This document shows positions 1-9,885 of a DNA stretch of 64,000 nt, piece by piece. Below the pieces are notes generated by a model. It did no database searches. It was not told the DNA's origin and was given only the letters and a program-made list of their open reading frames with translations. Both the position numbers and the translations under genes were made by a program. The number at the start of each line of letters is the position of its first letter. Within the stretch, counting starts at the first letter, position 1. The DNA lies in NCBI RefSeq assembly GCF_012844365.1, contig NZ_CP051626.1, positions 2,294,001 to 2,358,000 of the forward strand. Direction: 5' to 3'. The stretch is from Brevibacterium sp. 'Marine' (GTDB lineage: Bacteria > Actinomycetota > Actinomycetes > Actinomycetales > Brevibacteriaceae).

Positions 1-675
1 TGCTCCGCTGTTCGCGGCTGCGGAAGAATCCGCGGTTCCCGGTGAACCGCTGCCACCTCCCGCGCCCGCTCCCCCAGTTCCAGACGAACCGGTTCCGTCC
101 TGACCGGTGCCATCTGCGCCCGCACCATCGACGCCGGCTGCCGGTTCTTCTCCCTCTGCCGGGATATGGATCTGCTCACCGTCGGCGAGCACGCGCGCCA
201 GATTCACCGCTTCGCCGTCGGCTCCGGCGCTCAGTCCTCCGGCGGCTTCGACGGCGTCCTGGACCCGGGCGCCCGCCTTCAGGGTGACCACCGAGGGATC
301 GTTCACCGCCCCGGTGATGTGGACGATCACCTTCCCGTTCGCTTCCCCGGCCTTCGCCGCAGCGGTTGTCCCTGTTTCGAATCCGTCCTCGGACACAGCA
401 GGCGACTGGCCGGCTTCTGCACCGTAGCCGGGGTCGTCACCGCTGCCCACAGGCGAATGCTGTGTCGCGGGCCGGAAGAGGAAGAAGGCGAGGCAGAGGA
501 TGCCGACCGTGGCGATGCCCAGGGCCACCACAACGGGCAGCCGCACCCGTCGGGGCTCGACGGGTTCTTCGTCACCGGCGGTGTCGGCTGTATAGATGTC
601 GCCCGGCACCCAACCGCCGCGTTCGGCACTGGCACCCAGGAGACCCGCGAAACGATCATCCGGAGACACAGCCAT
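1..675 (-). CDS. comEA: ComEA-like DNA-binding competence protein (3' end cut off)
   Basis: This is the N-terminal 225 codons of a ComEA-family protein, an envelope-anchored DNA receptor in DNA uptake. After a short cytoplasmic segment there is one membrane helix (about residues 48-67) and a polar linker. A SLBB-type domain follows (about residues 115-170, starting KVIVHITGAV and ending GEQIHIP), then a Gly/Ser/Ala-rich linker. The expected C-terminal helix-hairpin-helix DNA-binding repeats lie beyond the left edge. The ATG at 675 is preceded by TACCGT and 6 nt with no Shine-Dalgarno, so the transcript may be leaderless. comEC would be expected next, outside the window. The assignment rests on the SLBB motif and the architecture. 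Confidence 0.85.
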   Translation of the reverse strand, partial: MAVSPDDRFAGLLGASAERGGWVPGDIYTADTAGDEEPVEPRRVRLPVVVALGIATVGILCLAFFLFRPATQHSPVGSGDDPGYGAEAGQSPAVSEDGFETGTTAAAKAGEANGKVIVHITGAVNDPSVVTLKAGARVQDAVEAAGGLSAGADGEAVNLARVLADGEQIHIPAEGEEPAAGVDGAGADGTGQDGTGSSGTGGAGAGGGSGSPGTADSSAAANSGA

Positions 676-725
676 GACCCGACGGTAAGCTCTGCTGACA
701 CACGACGGCCATGACAGCGCCCCTG

Positions 726-754
726 CCTGTGGACAAGGGTTCTGCGTCCACAGG
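726..754. terminator. Stem-loop upstream of comEA, containing a DnaA-box-like site
   Basis: A 9-bp inverted repeat (CCTGTGGAC / GTCCACAGG) has an 11-nt loop. It lies about 50 nt past the degV stop codon and could be its terminator, although no T-run follows. The left arm plus two bases reads TTGTCCACA on the minus strand, which matches the actinobacterial DnaA-box consensus. Confidence 0.4.
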
Positions 755-802
755 GCTGAGGTGGTCAAGTCACACGAGCGTCCCCGGGCCAGGGTGTGTG
801 AG

Positions 803-1678
803 TCAGGGCTGGGTCTGCACGGTCACGCCGACCGTGCCGGGCCCGACATGGGCGGTGATGATCGTCGACAGCGTCCTGAACGAGGGGTCGAATCCGAGCT
901 CACGCAGCCGTGAGCTCAGCAGTTCGGCATCGGCTGCGTCCATCTCCCCTTCGGCGTTCTGCACCTCGACCTGCACGGTGTCCTCGGGGTCAGCCACCTC
1001 GGCGGCGGCCTGCGCGGCCAGAGTGACGATCTTCTCCAGTGCTTTGGAGCGAGTGCGCACCCGGGCGAGCGGAACGACGATTCCGGCGTTGAGACCGAGC
1101 ACGGGAACGATCTGCAGGGCCCTGCCCAGCAGCGATGATGCGGCACCGATCCGGCCGCCTCGGCGCAGGTGTTCGAGGCTGCCGGGGGCGAACACGGAAC
1201 GGGTCTCGGCCGCGCACCAGTCGGCGATGGTCCCGGCGATCGATTCGACGTCGAGTCCCTGCCGGATCCCGGCCACAGCCACCCACAGCGCCCCGGCCAA
1301 TCCCGCCGAGGTGGTCCTCGAGTCGACGACGTCGATGAGGATGTCCTCGGCTTCGGCGGCGGTGACCGCAGAATCGCGGGTGCCCGAGAGCTCCGCGGAC
1401 ATGGTCACGACGATGATGGCTTCGGCCCCGTCCTCGCGCAGCCGCGCATAGGCGTCGGAGAACTGAGCCGGGGTGGCCATGGATGTGGTCACCTCGGTGC
1501 CGTCGGTCATCTTCGCGCACAGGTGCCCGGCATCGACCTCACCGTCGGCGAAGGCGACTCCGCCGATGAGCACGGTCAGCGGCACCACGGCGAAGAGGCC
1601 GCCGGTGGCCTCGCTCAGCTCATCGCGTTCGTCAGCGGAGAGCTGTGCCGTGGAGTCGGTGACCAGCCCGATCCTCAT
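803..1678 (-). CDS. DegV family fatty-acid-binding protein
   Basis: The product is about 291 residues and is a DegV/FakB-type fold. Family members bind a fatty acid and, in Firmicutes, present it to the kinase FakA. Typical DegV features are the N-terminal MRIGLVTDSTAQLS, a VVPLTV strand, the TSMATPAQF segment and a conserved FAPGSLEHLRRGGRIG region. The ATG at 1678 overlaps the stop codon of the UDP-glucose dehydrogenase gene by ATGA, so the two are probably translationally coupled. No FakA-like kinase is visible nearby, so the role here is unknown beyond lipid binding. Confidence 0.85.
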   Translation of the reverse strand: MRIGLVTDSTAQLSADERDELSEATGGLFAVVPLTVLIGGVAFADGEVDAGHLCAKMTDGTEVTTSMATPAQFSDAYARLREDGAEAIIVVTMSAELSGTRDSAVTAAEAEDILIDVVDSRTTSAGLAGALWVAVAGIRQGLDVESIAGTIADWCAAETRSVFAPGSLEHLRRGGRIGAASSLLGRALQIVPVLGLNAGIVVPLARVRTRSKALEKIVTLAAQAAAEVADPEDTVQVEVQNAEGEMDAADAELLSSRLRELGFDPSFRTLSTIITAHVGPGTVGVTVQTQP

Positions 1679-2982
1679 GGACGGCCCAGCGCCCGGTAGG
1701 TCCAGCCCGCTGCCCGCCACAGTTCGGGGGTGAGCACATTGCGGCCGTCGACGAGCACCTTCCCGCTCACGAGTTCAGCGGTCGCCGCCGGGTCGAGGTC
1801 GCGGTATTCGCGCCATTCGGTCAGCAGCAGCACGGCCTGCGCCCCGGTGATCGCCTCGGTCGTGTCGGCGACGTAGTCGAGTTCGGGGAACGACTTCTGC
1901 GCATTGCCGATCGCCTGCGGGTCGGTGACAGTGACCAGCCCGCCCTGGGTGGCGATGAGTCGGGCCACGGCCAGAGCCGGGGAGTCGCGGACGTCGTCGC
2001 TGTCGGGTTTGAAAGCGGCACCGAGGATGGTGATCTTCTTGCCGATGAACGACCCGCCCAGGGCGTCACGGGCGATGTCGACCATGCGCACACGCCGACG
2101 CATATTGATCGAATCGATCTCCTTGAGGAAGGCCACCGCCTGATCGGCGCCGAGCTCTCCGGCCCTGGCCATGAAGGCGCGGATGTCCTTGGGCAGGCAG
2201 CCGCCGCCGAAGCCGAGTCCGGCATTGAGGAATTTGCGGCCGATCCGGTCGTCCATGCCGATCGCATCGGCGAGCTGGGTGACATCGGCGCCCGAGGCCT
2301 CGCAGAGTTCGGCCATCGCGTTGATGAAGGAGATCTTCGTGGCCAGGAACGAGTTCGCCGCAGTCTTGACGAGCTCGGCGGTCGCGAAGTCCGTGATCAT
2401 CCGGGGAGTGCCGTCGGTCAGGATCGAAGCGTAGACCTCGTCGAGGGCCGCGGCCGCGGCCTGCCCGGCCTCACCGTCGGCGACGCCGTAGACCAGACGG
2501 TTCGGGTGGAGGGTGTCCTCGACGGCATGCCCTTCACGCAGGAACTCCGGATTCCACATCATCGCCGCTCCGGTGCCGGCGATGATCCCGGCCAGACGCT
2601 CGGCGGTGCCCACGGGAACGGTCGACTTACCCACAACCACCGACGTTGCAGTCAGGTGCGGGTGCAGCGATTCCACGGCCGCATCGACATAGGTGACATC
2701 GGCGGCGAACTCGCCGGGCTTCTGCGGAGTGCCCACACACACGAAGTGCACGGCCGCCTCGGCGGCGCGGGAGACGTCGGTGGTGAATTCGAGTTTTCCC
2801 CGCTCCTGAGCCTTCACGAGGAGTTCACTCAGTCCCGGTTCGTAGAAGGGCGGACGGCCGGAGGTCAGTGCCTCGACCTTCGCGGTGTCGACGTCGACTC
2901 CCGTGACCTCATGTCCCAGGGACGCCATGGCCGCCGCATGGACCGCACCCAGATATCCGCAACCGATGACTGAAATCTTCAA
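1675..2982 (-). CDS. UDP-glucose/UDP-sugar 6-dehydrogenase
   Basis: The product oxidises UDP-glucose to UDP-glucuronate with two NAD+, or performs the equivalent reaction on another UDP-sugar, and supplies surface polysaccharide precursors. It has an N-terminal Rossmann motif (KISVIGCGYLGAVHAA), the family segments VGTPQKPGEFAAD and NPEFLREG, and the catalytic-cysteine motif GFGGGCLPKD. The C-terminal UDP-binding domain includes KPDSDDVRDSPAL. I chose the TTG at 2982 because AGGAG lies 8 nt upstream and it leaves the usual N-terminus. An in-frame ATG at 3024 would add 14 unusual residues. It is the first gene of a two-gene unit with degV. Confidence 0.9.
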   Translation of the reverse strand: MKISVIGCGYLGAVHAAAMASLGHEVTGVDVDTAKVEALTSGRPPFYEPGLSELLVKAQERGKLEFTTDVSRAAEAAVHFVCVGTPQKPGEFAADVTYVDAAVESLHPHLTATSVVVGKSTVPVGTAERLAGIIAGTGAAMMWNPEFLREGHAVEDTLHPNRLVYGVADGEAGQAAAAALDEVYASILTDGTPRMITDFATAELVKTAANSFLATKISFINAMAELCEASGADVTQLADAIGMDDRIGRKFLNAGLGFGGGCLPKDIRAFMARAGELGADQAVAFLKEIDSINMRRRVRMVDIARDALGGSFIGKKITILGAAFKPDSDDVRDSPALAVARLIATQGGLVTVTDPQAIGNAQKSFPELDYVADTTEAITGAQAVLLLTEWREYRDLDPAATAELVSGKVLVDGRNVLTPELWRAAGWTYRALGRP

Positions 2983-3078
2983 ACCGAGCTCTCCTGGGAA
3001 TTGGCATGCGTTTTCGCACCACACTATATGCCACCCGGTTGCACGAGATGTGGAGGTTGAAACAGTAGGCTTGGAATT

Positions 3079-3795
3079 GTGAAGCGTTTCCTTGATTTCC
3101 TCACCAACTCACCGGCAGCCGTGACGTTTGCGGTGCTCACCGTGCTCGGCATCGTGGCCTTCGCCGTCCCCGGGCTGCACCCTGCCGCCTGGATCATCGG
3201 ACTCGTGCTGTGCCTCGGCGTGATCGCCGCGCTGCTGATGTTCCACGGCGAATGGCGCCGTGCTCAGCAGCAGATCGACGCGCTGCGCCAGCAGCTCAGC
3301 GTCGAACGCGGTCGGATGGACACCCTCGGGCTGACCCCGGTGGAGAACACGGTCGAGCTGCTTCCCGATGAGCGTCGCGCCCGCCGCATTCTCGAGCTCA
3401 TCCCGGATTCGTCGGGCATCGTCCAGTCCCTGCGACTCGATGCGACCTTCGCGACCGTCGCCGTCGACGAACTCGAACCGCTGACCACCTTCTGTGCCGA
3501 GTTCAAGAAGGCCAGCTTCGACAACCCGCGTTCGCACGCGGCGTTCATGAACCTCTATCGGGCCGCCGAGGGGCTGTCGATCTGGGTGAAGGAGGAGACC
3601 CAGGTCTCTCCCGATGATTCCGGCACCCGTGAGATCCGTCCCGGTGATGCCCGCAAGGACGGCTGGCGCGGCTACACCGAAGCCCAGAGCCGCGGCGAAC
3701 GCCTCAGCGACGACTTCGTCTCCTCCCGGTGGGAGTTCAACCAGACAGCACTCGAACTCGGACTCGTCTCGGGCACCCCGCCGTTCAACGACTGA
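3079..3795 (+). CDS. Hypothetical membrane protein with two N-terminal helices
   Basis: I do not recognise a named family. The 238-residue product has two hydrophobic helices (about residues 13-33 and 37-56), a short possible coiled coil (GEWRRAQQQIDALRQQLSVE) and a soluble C-terminal domain of about 160 residues. It is convergent with nadE, with 3 nt between the stop codons. The GTG start has no Shine-Dalgarno, but TAGGCT lies 7 nt upstream, which fits a leaderless transcript. The function is unknown. Confidence 0.75.
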   Translation: MKRFLDFLTNSPAAVTFAVLTVLGIVAFAVPGLHPAAWIIGLVLCLGVIAALLMFHGEWRRAQQQIDALRQQLSVERGRMDTLGLTPVENTVELLPDERRARRILELIPDSSGIVQSLRLDATFATVAVDELEPLTTFCAEFKKASFDNPRSHAAFMNLYRAAEGLSIWVKEETQVSPDDSGTREIRPGDARKDGWRGYTEAQSRGERLSDDFVSSRWEFNQTALELGLVSGTPPFND

Positions 3796-3798
3796 GGC

Positions 3799-4632
3799 TC
3801 AGTGCCGGATCCACCACGTGTCCAACGGAGCCACCGGGGTCCGTCGCTTGTGCTCTGAGCGGCGGTATTTCTCGATGAGCGCCGAGGCGGCAGCCGGCTC
3901 GATCTCCTTCCCTTCGAGGAAGTCATCGATCTGGTCGTAGGTCAGTCCCAGCGACGATTCGTCCGTCTGTCCGGGTTCGTCATCGAGCAGATCCGCAGTG
4001 GGAGCCTTGACGATGAGATGTTCGGGAGCGCCGAGGTGGCGCAGCAGTTCCCGTCCCTGTCGTTTGTTCAGGCCCGCCAGAGGGATGACGTCGGCCGCAC
4101 CGTCACCGAACTTGGTGAAGAACCCGGTGACCGCCTCGGCGGCGTGATCGGTGCCGACGACGAGGGCCTTCTTCTCCCCCGCCAGCTCGAACTGGGCGAT
4201 CATCCGCATCCGGGCCTTGACGTTGCCCTTGCCGAAGTCGGTGATCGGCTCTCCCGTGGCCTTCTCGTACTCCTCGGCAGCCGCATCCGTGGCGGCGCCG
4301 ATGTTGATCGCCAGCTCATGATCGGCGGCGATGAACGACAGAGCATCCTGGGCGTCTGACTCATCGGTCTGCACATGATGGGGCAGGCGCACGGCCCAGA
4401 ACTCGGCATCGGCCCCGCGGCGGCGCAGATCCTCCACTGCCAGCTGGCAGAGCCTGCCGGCCAGGGTGGAGTCCTGTCCGCCGCTGATGCCGAGCACGAG
4501 GCCTCTGACACCGGTGGTGAGCACATAGTCGACGAGGAATTCGACACGGCGGGCGATCTCCGTCGCCGGGTCGATCTGCGGTCGCACGCCGAGGGCGTGT
4601 CGGATCTCGTCCTGGACTCTGTCGTTCGTCAT
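3799..4632 (-). CDS. nadE: NH3-dependent NAD+ synthetase
   Basis: The product makes NAD+ from nicotinate adenine dinucleotide, ATP and ammonia, the last step of NAD synthesis. At 277 residues it is the short, ammonia-dependent type with no glutaminase domain. The ATP-pyrophosphatase P-loop is [15 protein letters not shown] (about residues 47-61), followed by [52 protein letters not shown] and a [14 protein letters not shown] segment, all typical of NadE. It lies about 100 nt downstream of leuS on the same strand, separated by a GC-rich hairpin. Confidence 0.95.
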   Translation of the reverse strand: MTNDRVQDEIRHALGVRPQIDPATEIARRVEFLVDYVLTTGVRGLVLGISGGQDSTLAGRLCQLAVEDLRRRGADAEFWAVRLPHHVQTDESDAQDALSFIAADHELAINIGAATDAAAEEYEKATGEPITDFGKGNVKARMRMIAQFELAGEKKALVVGTDHAAEAVTGFFTKFGDGAADVIPLAGLNKRQGRELLRHLGAPEHLIVKAPTADLLDDEPGQTDESSLGLTYDQIDDFLEGKEIEPAAASALIEKYRRSEHKRRTPVAPLDTWWIRH

Positions 4633-4658
4633 GCTCTCACCAGTCGTAGTCGAAGAAG

Positions 4659-4679
4659 GGGCGCCGCCGTCCGGCGCCC
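4659..4679 (-). terminator. Hairpin between leuS and nadE
   Basis: A 7-bp perfect arm pair (GGGCGCC / GGCGCCC) with a 7-nt loop lies 55 nt after the leuS stop and 27 nt before nadE. No T-run follows, so it may attenuate rather than end leuS transcription. Confidence 0.4.
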
Positions 4680-4733
4680 GTACCCATGCAGTCTCCCAGA
4701 TGCTGTGTTACGGCGAAGTATCGGCCGGGGGGC

Positions 4734-7649
4734 TCAGGCGTCGGGGACGATGTTGACGAGCTTGGGGGCGCGCACGATCACCTTGCGCACTCCGGCACCG
4801 CCGAGGGCCTTGACGGCGTTCGGAGATTGCAGAGCCAGCGTCTCCAACTCGTCGGCGGAGATGTCGGGGGCGACTTCGAGCCGTGCACGCACCTTGCCCT
4901 TGACCTGGACGACACAGGTCACGGTCTCGGCGACGAGATGGTTCGGATCCGCCTCGGGGAAGGCCGCGTAGGTGACCGTCGACTCGTGACCGAGCCGCGA
5001 CCACAGCTCTTCGGCCAGGTGCGGGGCGAAGGGCGCGAGCATGATCGTCAGCGGCTCGAGGACGTCCCGGGTCGCTCCACCCTGTTTGGTGGCGTGATTG
5101 GTGAGCACGATGAGTTTGGAGATCGCGGTGTTGAACCGCAGATGGTCCATGTCCTCGCGCACACCGTCGATGACCTGGTGGAGGACCTTGAGCGATTCGG
5201 CGTCGGCTGCGCCGTCTGCGACCACGGACTCGCCGGTGGCCTCGTCGACGAAGAGCCGCCACACACGCTGCAGGAACCGCTGCGCACCGACGACGGCGCG
5301 GGTGTCCCAGGGACGGTCCTGCTCCAGCGGGCCCATCGACATCTCATAGACGCGGAAGGTGTCGGCACCGAAGGCGTCGTACATCTCGTCGGGCATGACG
5401 GAGTTCTTCAGCGATTTGCCGATCTTTCCGTACTCCCGGTTGACCTGTTCGCCGCCGAACCAGAACGTCAGCTCACCGTTCGATTCGGTCCTCTCCTCCA
5501 CCTCGGCGGCGGGAACGTAGACGCCACGGGAATCGGTGTAGGCGTAAGCCTGGATGTATCCCTGGTTGACCAGGCGGTGGAACGGTTCGGACGACGAGAT
5601 GTGCCCGAGGTCGAAGAGGATCTTGTGCCAGAAGCGGGCATAGAGCAGGTGGAGCACAGCGTGCTCCTGCCCGCCGACGTAGAGGTCGGCCCCGCCGCGC
5701 GGCTTCGAGGCCCGCGGTCCCAGCCAGTACTTCTCGTTGGCGGGATCGACGAGGCGGTCGTCGTTGTGCGGGTCCGCGTAACGCAGCTGGTACCACGACG
5801 ATCCGGCCCAGTTGGGCATCGTGTTCGTCTCCCGCTGGTAGGTCTTCGGACCGTCACCGAGGTCGAGTTCGATGCTCGTCCATTCCTGGTTCCGGCTCAA
5901 AGCCGGTTCGGGACGGCTGTCGGCATCGTCGGGCGCGTAGGTCCGCGGCGCGAAATCGTCGACCTCGGGCAGCTGGACGGGCAGCATCTCGTCGGGCAGG
6001 GCGATGGGGGTGCCGTTCTCGTCGTAGACGATGGGGAACGGTTCGCCCCAGTAGCGCTGGCGGGAGAACAGCCAGTCGCGCAGACGGTACTGAGTGGACT
6101 CGGTGGCCAGGCCCTTGTCCTTCAGCCATGCGGTGACCGAGGCCTTCGCCTGGTCGATCTCGAGGCCGTTGATGTCGATCTCGGCATTGGCCGAGTTGAT
6201 CATCACGCCGGCGCCCGTGAACGGAGCGTCCTCATCGTGGTCGGCCGGCGGCTGCACGGTGCGGATATAGGGCAGCCCGAAGGTCTTCGCGAAGTCCCAG
6301 TCGCGGGCGTCTTCGGCGGGTACGGCCATGATCGCTCCGGTGCCGTAGCCCATGAGCACATAGTCGGCGATGAAGATCGGAACCTGCGCCCCGGTGGCCG
6401 GATTGAGCGCGTAGGAGCCGGTGAAGATGCCTGTCTTCTCACGGCTCTGCTGCCGGTCGGCGTCGGTCTTGGCCGCGGCGGCTCTCTGGTAGGCGGCGAT
6501 CGCCTCGGCGGGAGTGGCCTCTCCCCCGCGCCAGGACTCAGGCGTGGACTCGTCCCAAGCGCCTGCGGTCAGGTCGGCGACCTGCGGATGTTCGGGGCTG
6601 AGCACGAGGTACGTGGCGCCGAAGAGGGTGTCCGGGCGGGTGGTGTAGACCTCGATGTCGCAGGACTCATCACCGGCGACGGGCAGGCGCAGCAGGGCGC
6701 CCTTCGACCGGCCGATCCAGTTGACCTGCATCGCGTGGATCGCATGCGGCCAGTCCAGCACGTCGAGGTCATCGATGAGGCGGTCGGCGTAGGCGGTGAT
6801 CCGCATGTTCCACTGACGCAGCCGGCGGGTGAAGACCGGGTAGTTTCCGCGTTCGGACAGACCTTCGGCGGTGACCTCTTCGTTGGCCAGCACTGTGCCG
6901 AGTCCCGGGCACCAGTTGACCGGGGATTCGGAGACGTAGGCGAGGCGGAAGCCCTGCAGGACGTTCTCGCGCTCCGCTGGGCTCAGATCCGACCAGGCGC
7001 GACCGTCGGGGGTGGGCCGTGCACCGGAGGCGAACTGCTCGATGAGCGTGTCGATCGGACGAGCAGCCCCCGTGGCCTCGCCGTCGGGAGTGGTCGCCTC
7101 GGGGTCGTACCAGGAGTTGAAGATCTGCAGGAAGATCCACTGCGTCCATTTGACGAAGTCGTCATCGGTCGTGGCGAAGCGGCGACGCACATCGTGGGCC
7201 AGCCCCAGGCGACGCAGCTGCTCGGTCATGTTCGCGATATTGGCGTCGGTGGTGATGCGCGGGTGCTGACCGGTCTGCACCGCGTAGAGATCGGCGGGCA
7301 GCCCGAAAGCGTCATAGGACAGGGCGTGCATGACGTTGTGCCCGCGCATCCGCTGGTAACGACCGTAGACGTCGGTGCCCAGGTAGCCCAGCGGGTGGCC
7401 GACGTGCAGTCCCGCACCGGAGGGGTACGGGAACATGTCCATGATGTAGAGGGACTCGCGCCGGCTGAGGTCGGCAGGCGGACCGTAGGGCGACGAAGCG
7501 TCCTGGGAGTCGAGCTCGCCGAGGTCTCCGGTGGGGTTCGGGGTGTGGAACGTGCCCGATTCCTCCCACGTGCGCTGCCAAGACTTCTCGATCTTTTCGG
7601 CCAGCGCCGCGTCATAGCGGAAACCGGTCTCCTCAGGGTTCGTCGTCAT
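4734..7649 (-). CDS. leuS: Leucyl-tRNA synthetase
   Basis: This 971-residue class I synthetase charges tRNA-Leu. The HIGH motif appears as HVGH (about residues 82-85) within [18 protein letters not shown]. The CP1 editing region follows ([19 protein letters not shown] and the [19 protein letters not shown] segment). The catalytic loop KMSKS is replaced by KIGKS (about residue 740, within [16 protein letters not shown]). A C-terminal anticodon-binding domain ends in [19 protein letters not shown] sequence. The ATG at 7649 has a GAAGGAAGG ribosome site. A large open frame on the opposite strand is a codon-bias shadow. Confidence 0.97.
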   Translation of the reverse strand: MTTNPEETGFRYDAALAEKIEKSWQRTWEESGTFHTPNPTGDLGELDSQDASSPYGPPADLSRRESLYIMDMFPYPSGAGLHVGHPLGYLGTDVYGRYQRMRGHNVMHALSYDAFGLPADLYAVQTGQHPRITTDANIANMTEQLRRLGLAHDVRRRFATTDDDFVKWTQWIFLQIFNSWYDPEATTPDGEATGAARPIDTLIEQFASGARPTPDGRAWSDLSPAERENVLQGFRLAYVSESPVNWCPGLGTVLANEEVTAEGLSERGNYPVFTRRLRQWNMRITAYADRLIDDLDVLDWPHAIHAMQVNWIGRSKGALLRLPVAGDESCDIEVYTTRPDTLFGATYLVLSPEHPQVADLTAGAWDESTPESWRGGEATPAEAIAAYQRAAAAKTDADRQQSREKTGIFTGSYALNPATGAQVPIFIADYVLMGYGTGAIMAVPAEDARDWDFAKTFGLPYIRTVQPPADHDEDAPFTGAGVMINSANAEIDINGLEIDQAKASVTAWLKDKGLATESTQYRLRDWLFSRQRYWGEPFPIVYDENGTPIALPDEMLPVQLPEVDDFAPRTYAPDDADSRPEPALSRNQEWTSIELDLGDGPKTYQRETNTMPNWAGSSWYQLRYADPHNDDRLVDPANEKYWLGPRASKPRGGADLYVGGQEHAVLHLLYARFWHKILFDLGHISSSEPFHRLVNQGYIQAYAYTDSRGVYVPAAEVEERTESNGELTFWFGGEQVNREYGKIGKSLKNSVMPDEMYDAFGADTFRVYEMSMGPLEQDRPWDTRAVVGAQRFLQRVWRLFVDEATGESVVADGAADAESLKVLHQVIDGVREDMDHLRFNTAISKLIVLTNHATKQGGATRDVLEPLTIMLAPFAPHLAEELWSRLGHESTVTYAAFPEADPNHLVAETVTCVVQVKGKVRARLEVAPDISADELETLALQSPNAVKALGGAGVRKVIVRAPKLVNIVPDA

Positions 7650-7838
7650 TACCTTCCTTCGCTGAACAGACGTGAGCGGGTTCTGACCATCGTACTCTGA
7701 ACGCCCCCTGATTCGACTTGGTTAGACTGCTCACAGGTCAGCGGACGCCGGTTATCTCGGCAAACGTGATCGATTTCACTGAGACCCGGCCGAACTGTAG
7801 GATAACCGAGCAGTAACTTACGTCCTCGAAGGAGACTC

Positions 7839-9647
7839 ATGAGCTCAACGACCATGCCGCAGTCGTCAACACCCGTCGTCGGTTTCGAGGTCGATACCGC
7901 CTCGTCGACCACCGATATCTTCCTCAGCACAGTCGCTGAGAACCCCTCTCGCCCTCTGGTCGCCAAACCCGACGGGGACGGTTGGGACGAACTGACCGCG
8001 GCCGAATTCCTCGCAGAGGTCAAGGCGGCCGCGAAGGGACTCATCGCCTTGGGTGTGGGAGTCGGTGACCGGATCGCGATCTTCGGCCCCACCTCCTATG
8101 AGTGGACGCTCAGCGACTACGCCATCTGGTATGCCGGCGGGATCTCCGTGCCGTTCTACGACACCTCTTCGGAGGCACAGCTGAGCTGGATGCTCACCGA
8201 TGCCGACGTCACCCGTGGGCTCGTCTCCTCGCGCGACCATGCCGATCGGGTGCGTGCCGCGGCCAAGGCCGCCGGACGCGACGAGCCGGCGCTGCGGGTC
8301 TGGGACGACGGCGCTTTCGCCGATCTCACCGAGGCGGGCAAAGACATCAGCGACGATGAGCTCGAAGCCGCCCGCTCGCAGGTCGACGCCGATTCCGTTG
8401 CCACGATCATCTACACCTCCGGGACCACCGGCAAGCCCAAGGGCTGCGTGCTCACCCATGCGAACTTCGTGCAGACCTCCCAGGCCGCGCGCCACCAGAT
8501 CCCCAGCGTCCTGGACACGAACATGCGCTGCCTGCTGTTCCTGCCGCAGGCCCATGTCTTCGCCCGGTTCATCGAGGTTCTGGCCATCAGCAACGGCGCT
8601 CTGCTCGCCCACCAATCGGATCTGACGAAGCTCACCGACGCCATGGGCAGCTTCCGCCCGTCGTTCATCCTCGGTGTGCCCCGCGTCTTCGAGAAGGTCT
8701 TCAATTCCGCACTGGCAACTGCTCAGGCAGGCGGCAAGGAGAAGATCTTCCGCCGCGCCGAGCAGGTTGCCGTCGCGTATTCGAAGGCGCTCGACACCGG
8801 CAAGGTGCCGACCGGCCTCAAGCTCCAGCACGCTCTGTTCGACAAGCTCGTCTATTCGAAGCTGCGCGCGGTCATGGGCGACAACGTCACTCACGCGGTC
8901 TCCGGCGGCGGCGCACTCGGCTCTCACCTCGGCCATTTCTTCCGCGGACTGGGCATCATCGTCCTCGAGGGCTACGGGCTCACCGAGACCACGGCGCCGA
9001 TCACCGTCAACATTCCGGAGAAGTCGAAGATCGGAACCGTCGGTGTGCCGCTGCCGGGAGTCTCGGTGGCGATCGCTCCCGACGGTGAGATTCTGGCCAA
9101 GGGCGTGCCGGTCTTCCGCGAATACTGGAACAACCCCGAGGCCACGGCCAAGGAGTTCCACGACGGCTGGTTCGGCACCGGTGACCTCGGATCCCTCGAC
9201 GACGACGGGTATCTGACGATCAACGGCCGCAAGAAGGAGATCATCGTGACCTCCAGCGGCAAGAACATCGCCCCGGCTCCCCTCGAGGACGTGCTGCGGC
9301 GCCACCCGATCATCAGCCAGCCGGTGCTCGTCGGGGAGAACCGCAAGTTCGTCTCGGCGCTGATCTTCCTCGATTCGGAGATGCTGCCGGGTTGGCTGAA
9401 GAACCACGATCTGCCGCAGATGGATCTGCCCGAGGCCGCCGAGGACGATGCGATCCAGGCCGAAGTGGCCAAGGCCGTCGAACAGATGAACAAGACAGTC
9501 TCGCGGGCCGAGGGGGTCAAGAAGTTCACGATCCTGCCGATCGAACTCAGCGAGGACAACGGCTACCTCTCGGCCAAGCAGTCGGTCAAGCGTCACCTCA
9601 TCAACAAGGACTTCGCCGCCGAGATCGACGCGCTCTACGCCGGCTGA
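7839..9647 (+). CDS. Long-chain fatty-acid-CoA ligase (AMP-forming, FadD15-like)
   Basis: The product activates a fatty acid to acyl-AMP and then acyl-CoA at the inner face of the membrane. At 602 residues it has the ANL-superfamily signature YTSGTTGKPKGCVLTH (about residues 190-205), GYGLTETTAP, the FGTGDLGSLDDDGYL hinge region, and the C-terminal GRKKEIIVTSSGKNIAP loop. The length and VSGGGALGSHLGHFFRGLG segment resemble the long-chain acyl-CoA synthetase branch. A clear AAGGAGA lies before the ATG. It is divergent from leuS. A 21-bp tandem duplication covers its stop codon. Confidence 0.92.
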   Translation: MSSTTMPQSSTPVVGFEVDTASSTTDIFLSTVAENPSRPLVAKPDGDGWDELTAAEFLAEVKAAAKGLIALGVGVGDRIAIFGPTSYEWTLSDYAIWYAGGISVPFYDTSSEAQLSWMLTDADVTRGLVSSRDHADRVRAAAKAAGRDEPALRVWDDGAFADLTEAGKDISDDELEAARSQVDADSVATIIYTSGTTGKPKGCVLTHANFVQTSQAARHQIPSVLDTNMRCLLFLPQAHVFARFIEVLAISNGALLAHQSDLTKLTDAMGSFRPSFILGVPRVFEKVFNSALATAQAGGKEKIFRRAEQVAVAYSKALDTGKVPTGLKLQHALFDKLVYSKLRAVMGDNVTHAVSGGGALGSHLGHFFRGLGIIVLEGYGLTETTAPITVNIPEKSKIGTVGVPLPGVSVAIAPDGEILAKGVPVFREYWNNPEATAKEFHDGWFGTGDLGSLDDDGYLTINGRKKEIIVTSSGKNIAPAPLEDVLRRHPIISQPVLVGENRKFVSALIFLDSEMLPGWLKNHDLPQMDLPEAAEDDAIQAEVAKAVEQMNKTVSRAEGVKKFTILPIELSEDNGYLSAKQSVKRHLINKDFAAEIDALYAG

Positions 9648-9680
9648 GGCACAGTCGCTGCCGGCTGAGGCACAGTCGCC
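9639..9680 (+). repeat. 21-bp tandem duplication across the fadD stop codon
   Basis: Two copies of GCCGGCTGAGGCACAGTCGC plus one spacer base are arranged head to tail. The TGA in the first copy is the stop codon, so the second copy is a non-coding echo of the gene end. Confidence 0.9.
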
Positions 9681-9698
9681 GAACTCAGCCTGCGGGGT

Positions 9699-9738
9699 AC
9701 GGCCCGGGCACGGACTCGAACGGTCCGTCCCGGGCCGT
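9699..9738 (+). terminator. Strong hairpin terminator after the acyl-CoA synthetase gene
   Basis: Left arm ACGGCCCGGG, a mismatched C, ACGGAC; right arm GTCCGT, a mismatched C, CCGGGCCGT. The 7-nt loop is TCGAACG. The stem is about 16 bp with one internal mismatch, placed about 50 nt after the stop codon. Confidence 0.65.
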
Positions 9739-9805
9739 CGTCGTCCCGCCTCGGTGGCGGATGGGCCCCTCCCCATTCCGGGAGGACGGGCGACGGTGAC
9801 GGCGG

Positions 9806-9817
9806 GCCGCCTCGGCG
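9806..9817 (+). repeat. Intergenic GCCGCCTCGGCG motif, copy 1
   Basis: The exact 12-mer lies 68 nt upstream of the quinone reductase start and points toward it. The flanks extend identity with the copy at 35575 to 19 bp (GGGCCGCCTCGGCGAGGGC). Confidence 0.6.
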
Positions 9818-9885
9818 AGGGCTTGCCACCGCGTCGTAAGCTGAGGACAGAAGTCGCACTCATCGATCTCATTGGAGGCAGCGTC

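Noticed and set aside
327..701. A 124-codon minus-strand frame at the left end
   Set aside because: The frame that encodes the membrane helix and SLBB motif of ComEA is different and runs off the window edge; this one is a shadow.
4686..7700. A 1004-codon open frame opposite leuS on the plus strand
   Set aside because: It is antisense to an unambiguous leuS. The stop-free frame is expected from high-GC codon use, and its translation is rich in Val, Arg, Gly and Asp with no domain motif.
9699..9738. A possible tRNA because of a GTTCGAGTCC-like segment on the minus strand
   Set aside because: The T-loop would be out of register, no anticodon arm or acceptor stem pairs around it, and the sequence is fully explained as a hairpin terminator.
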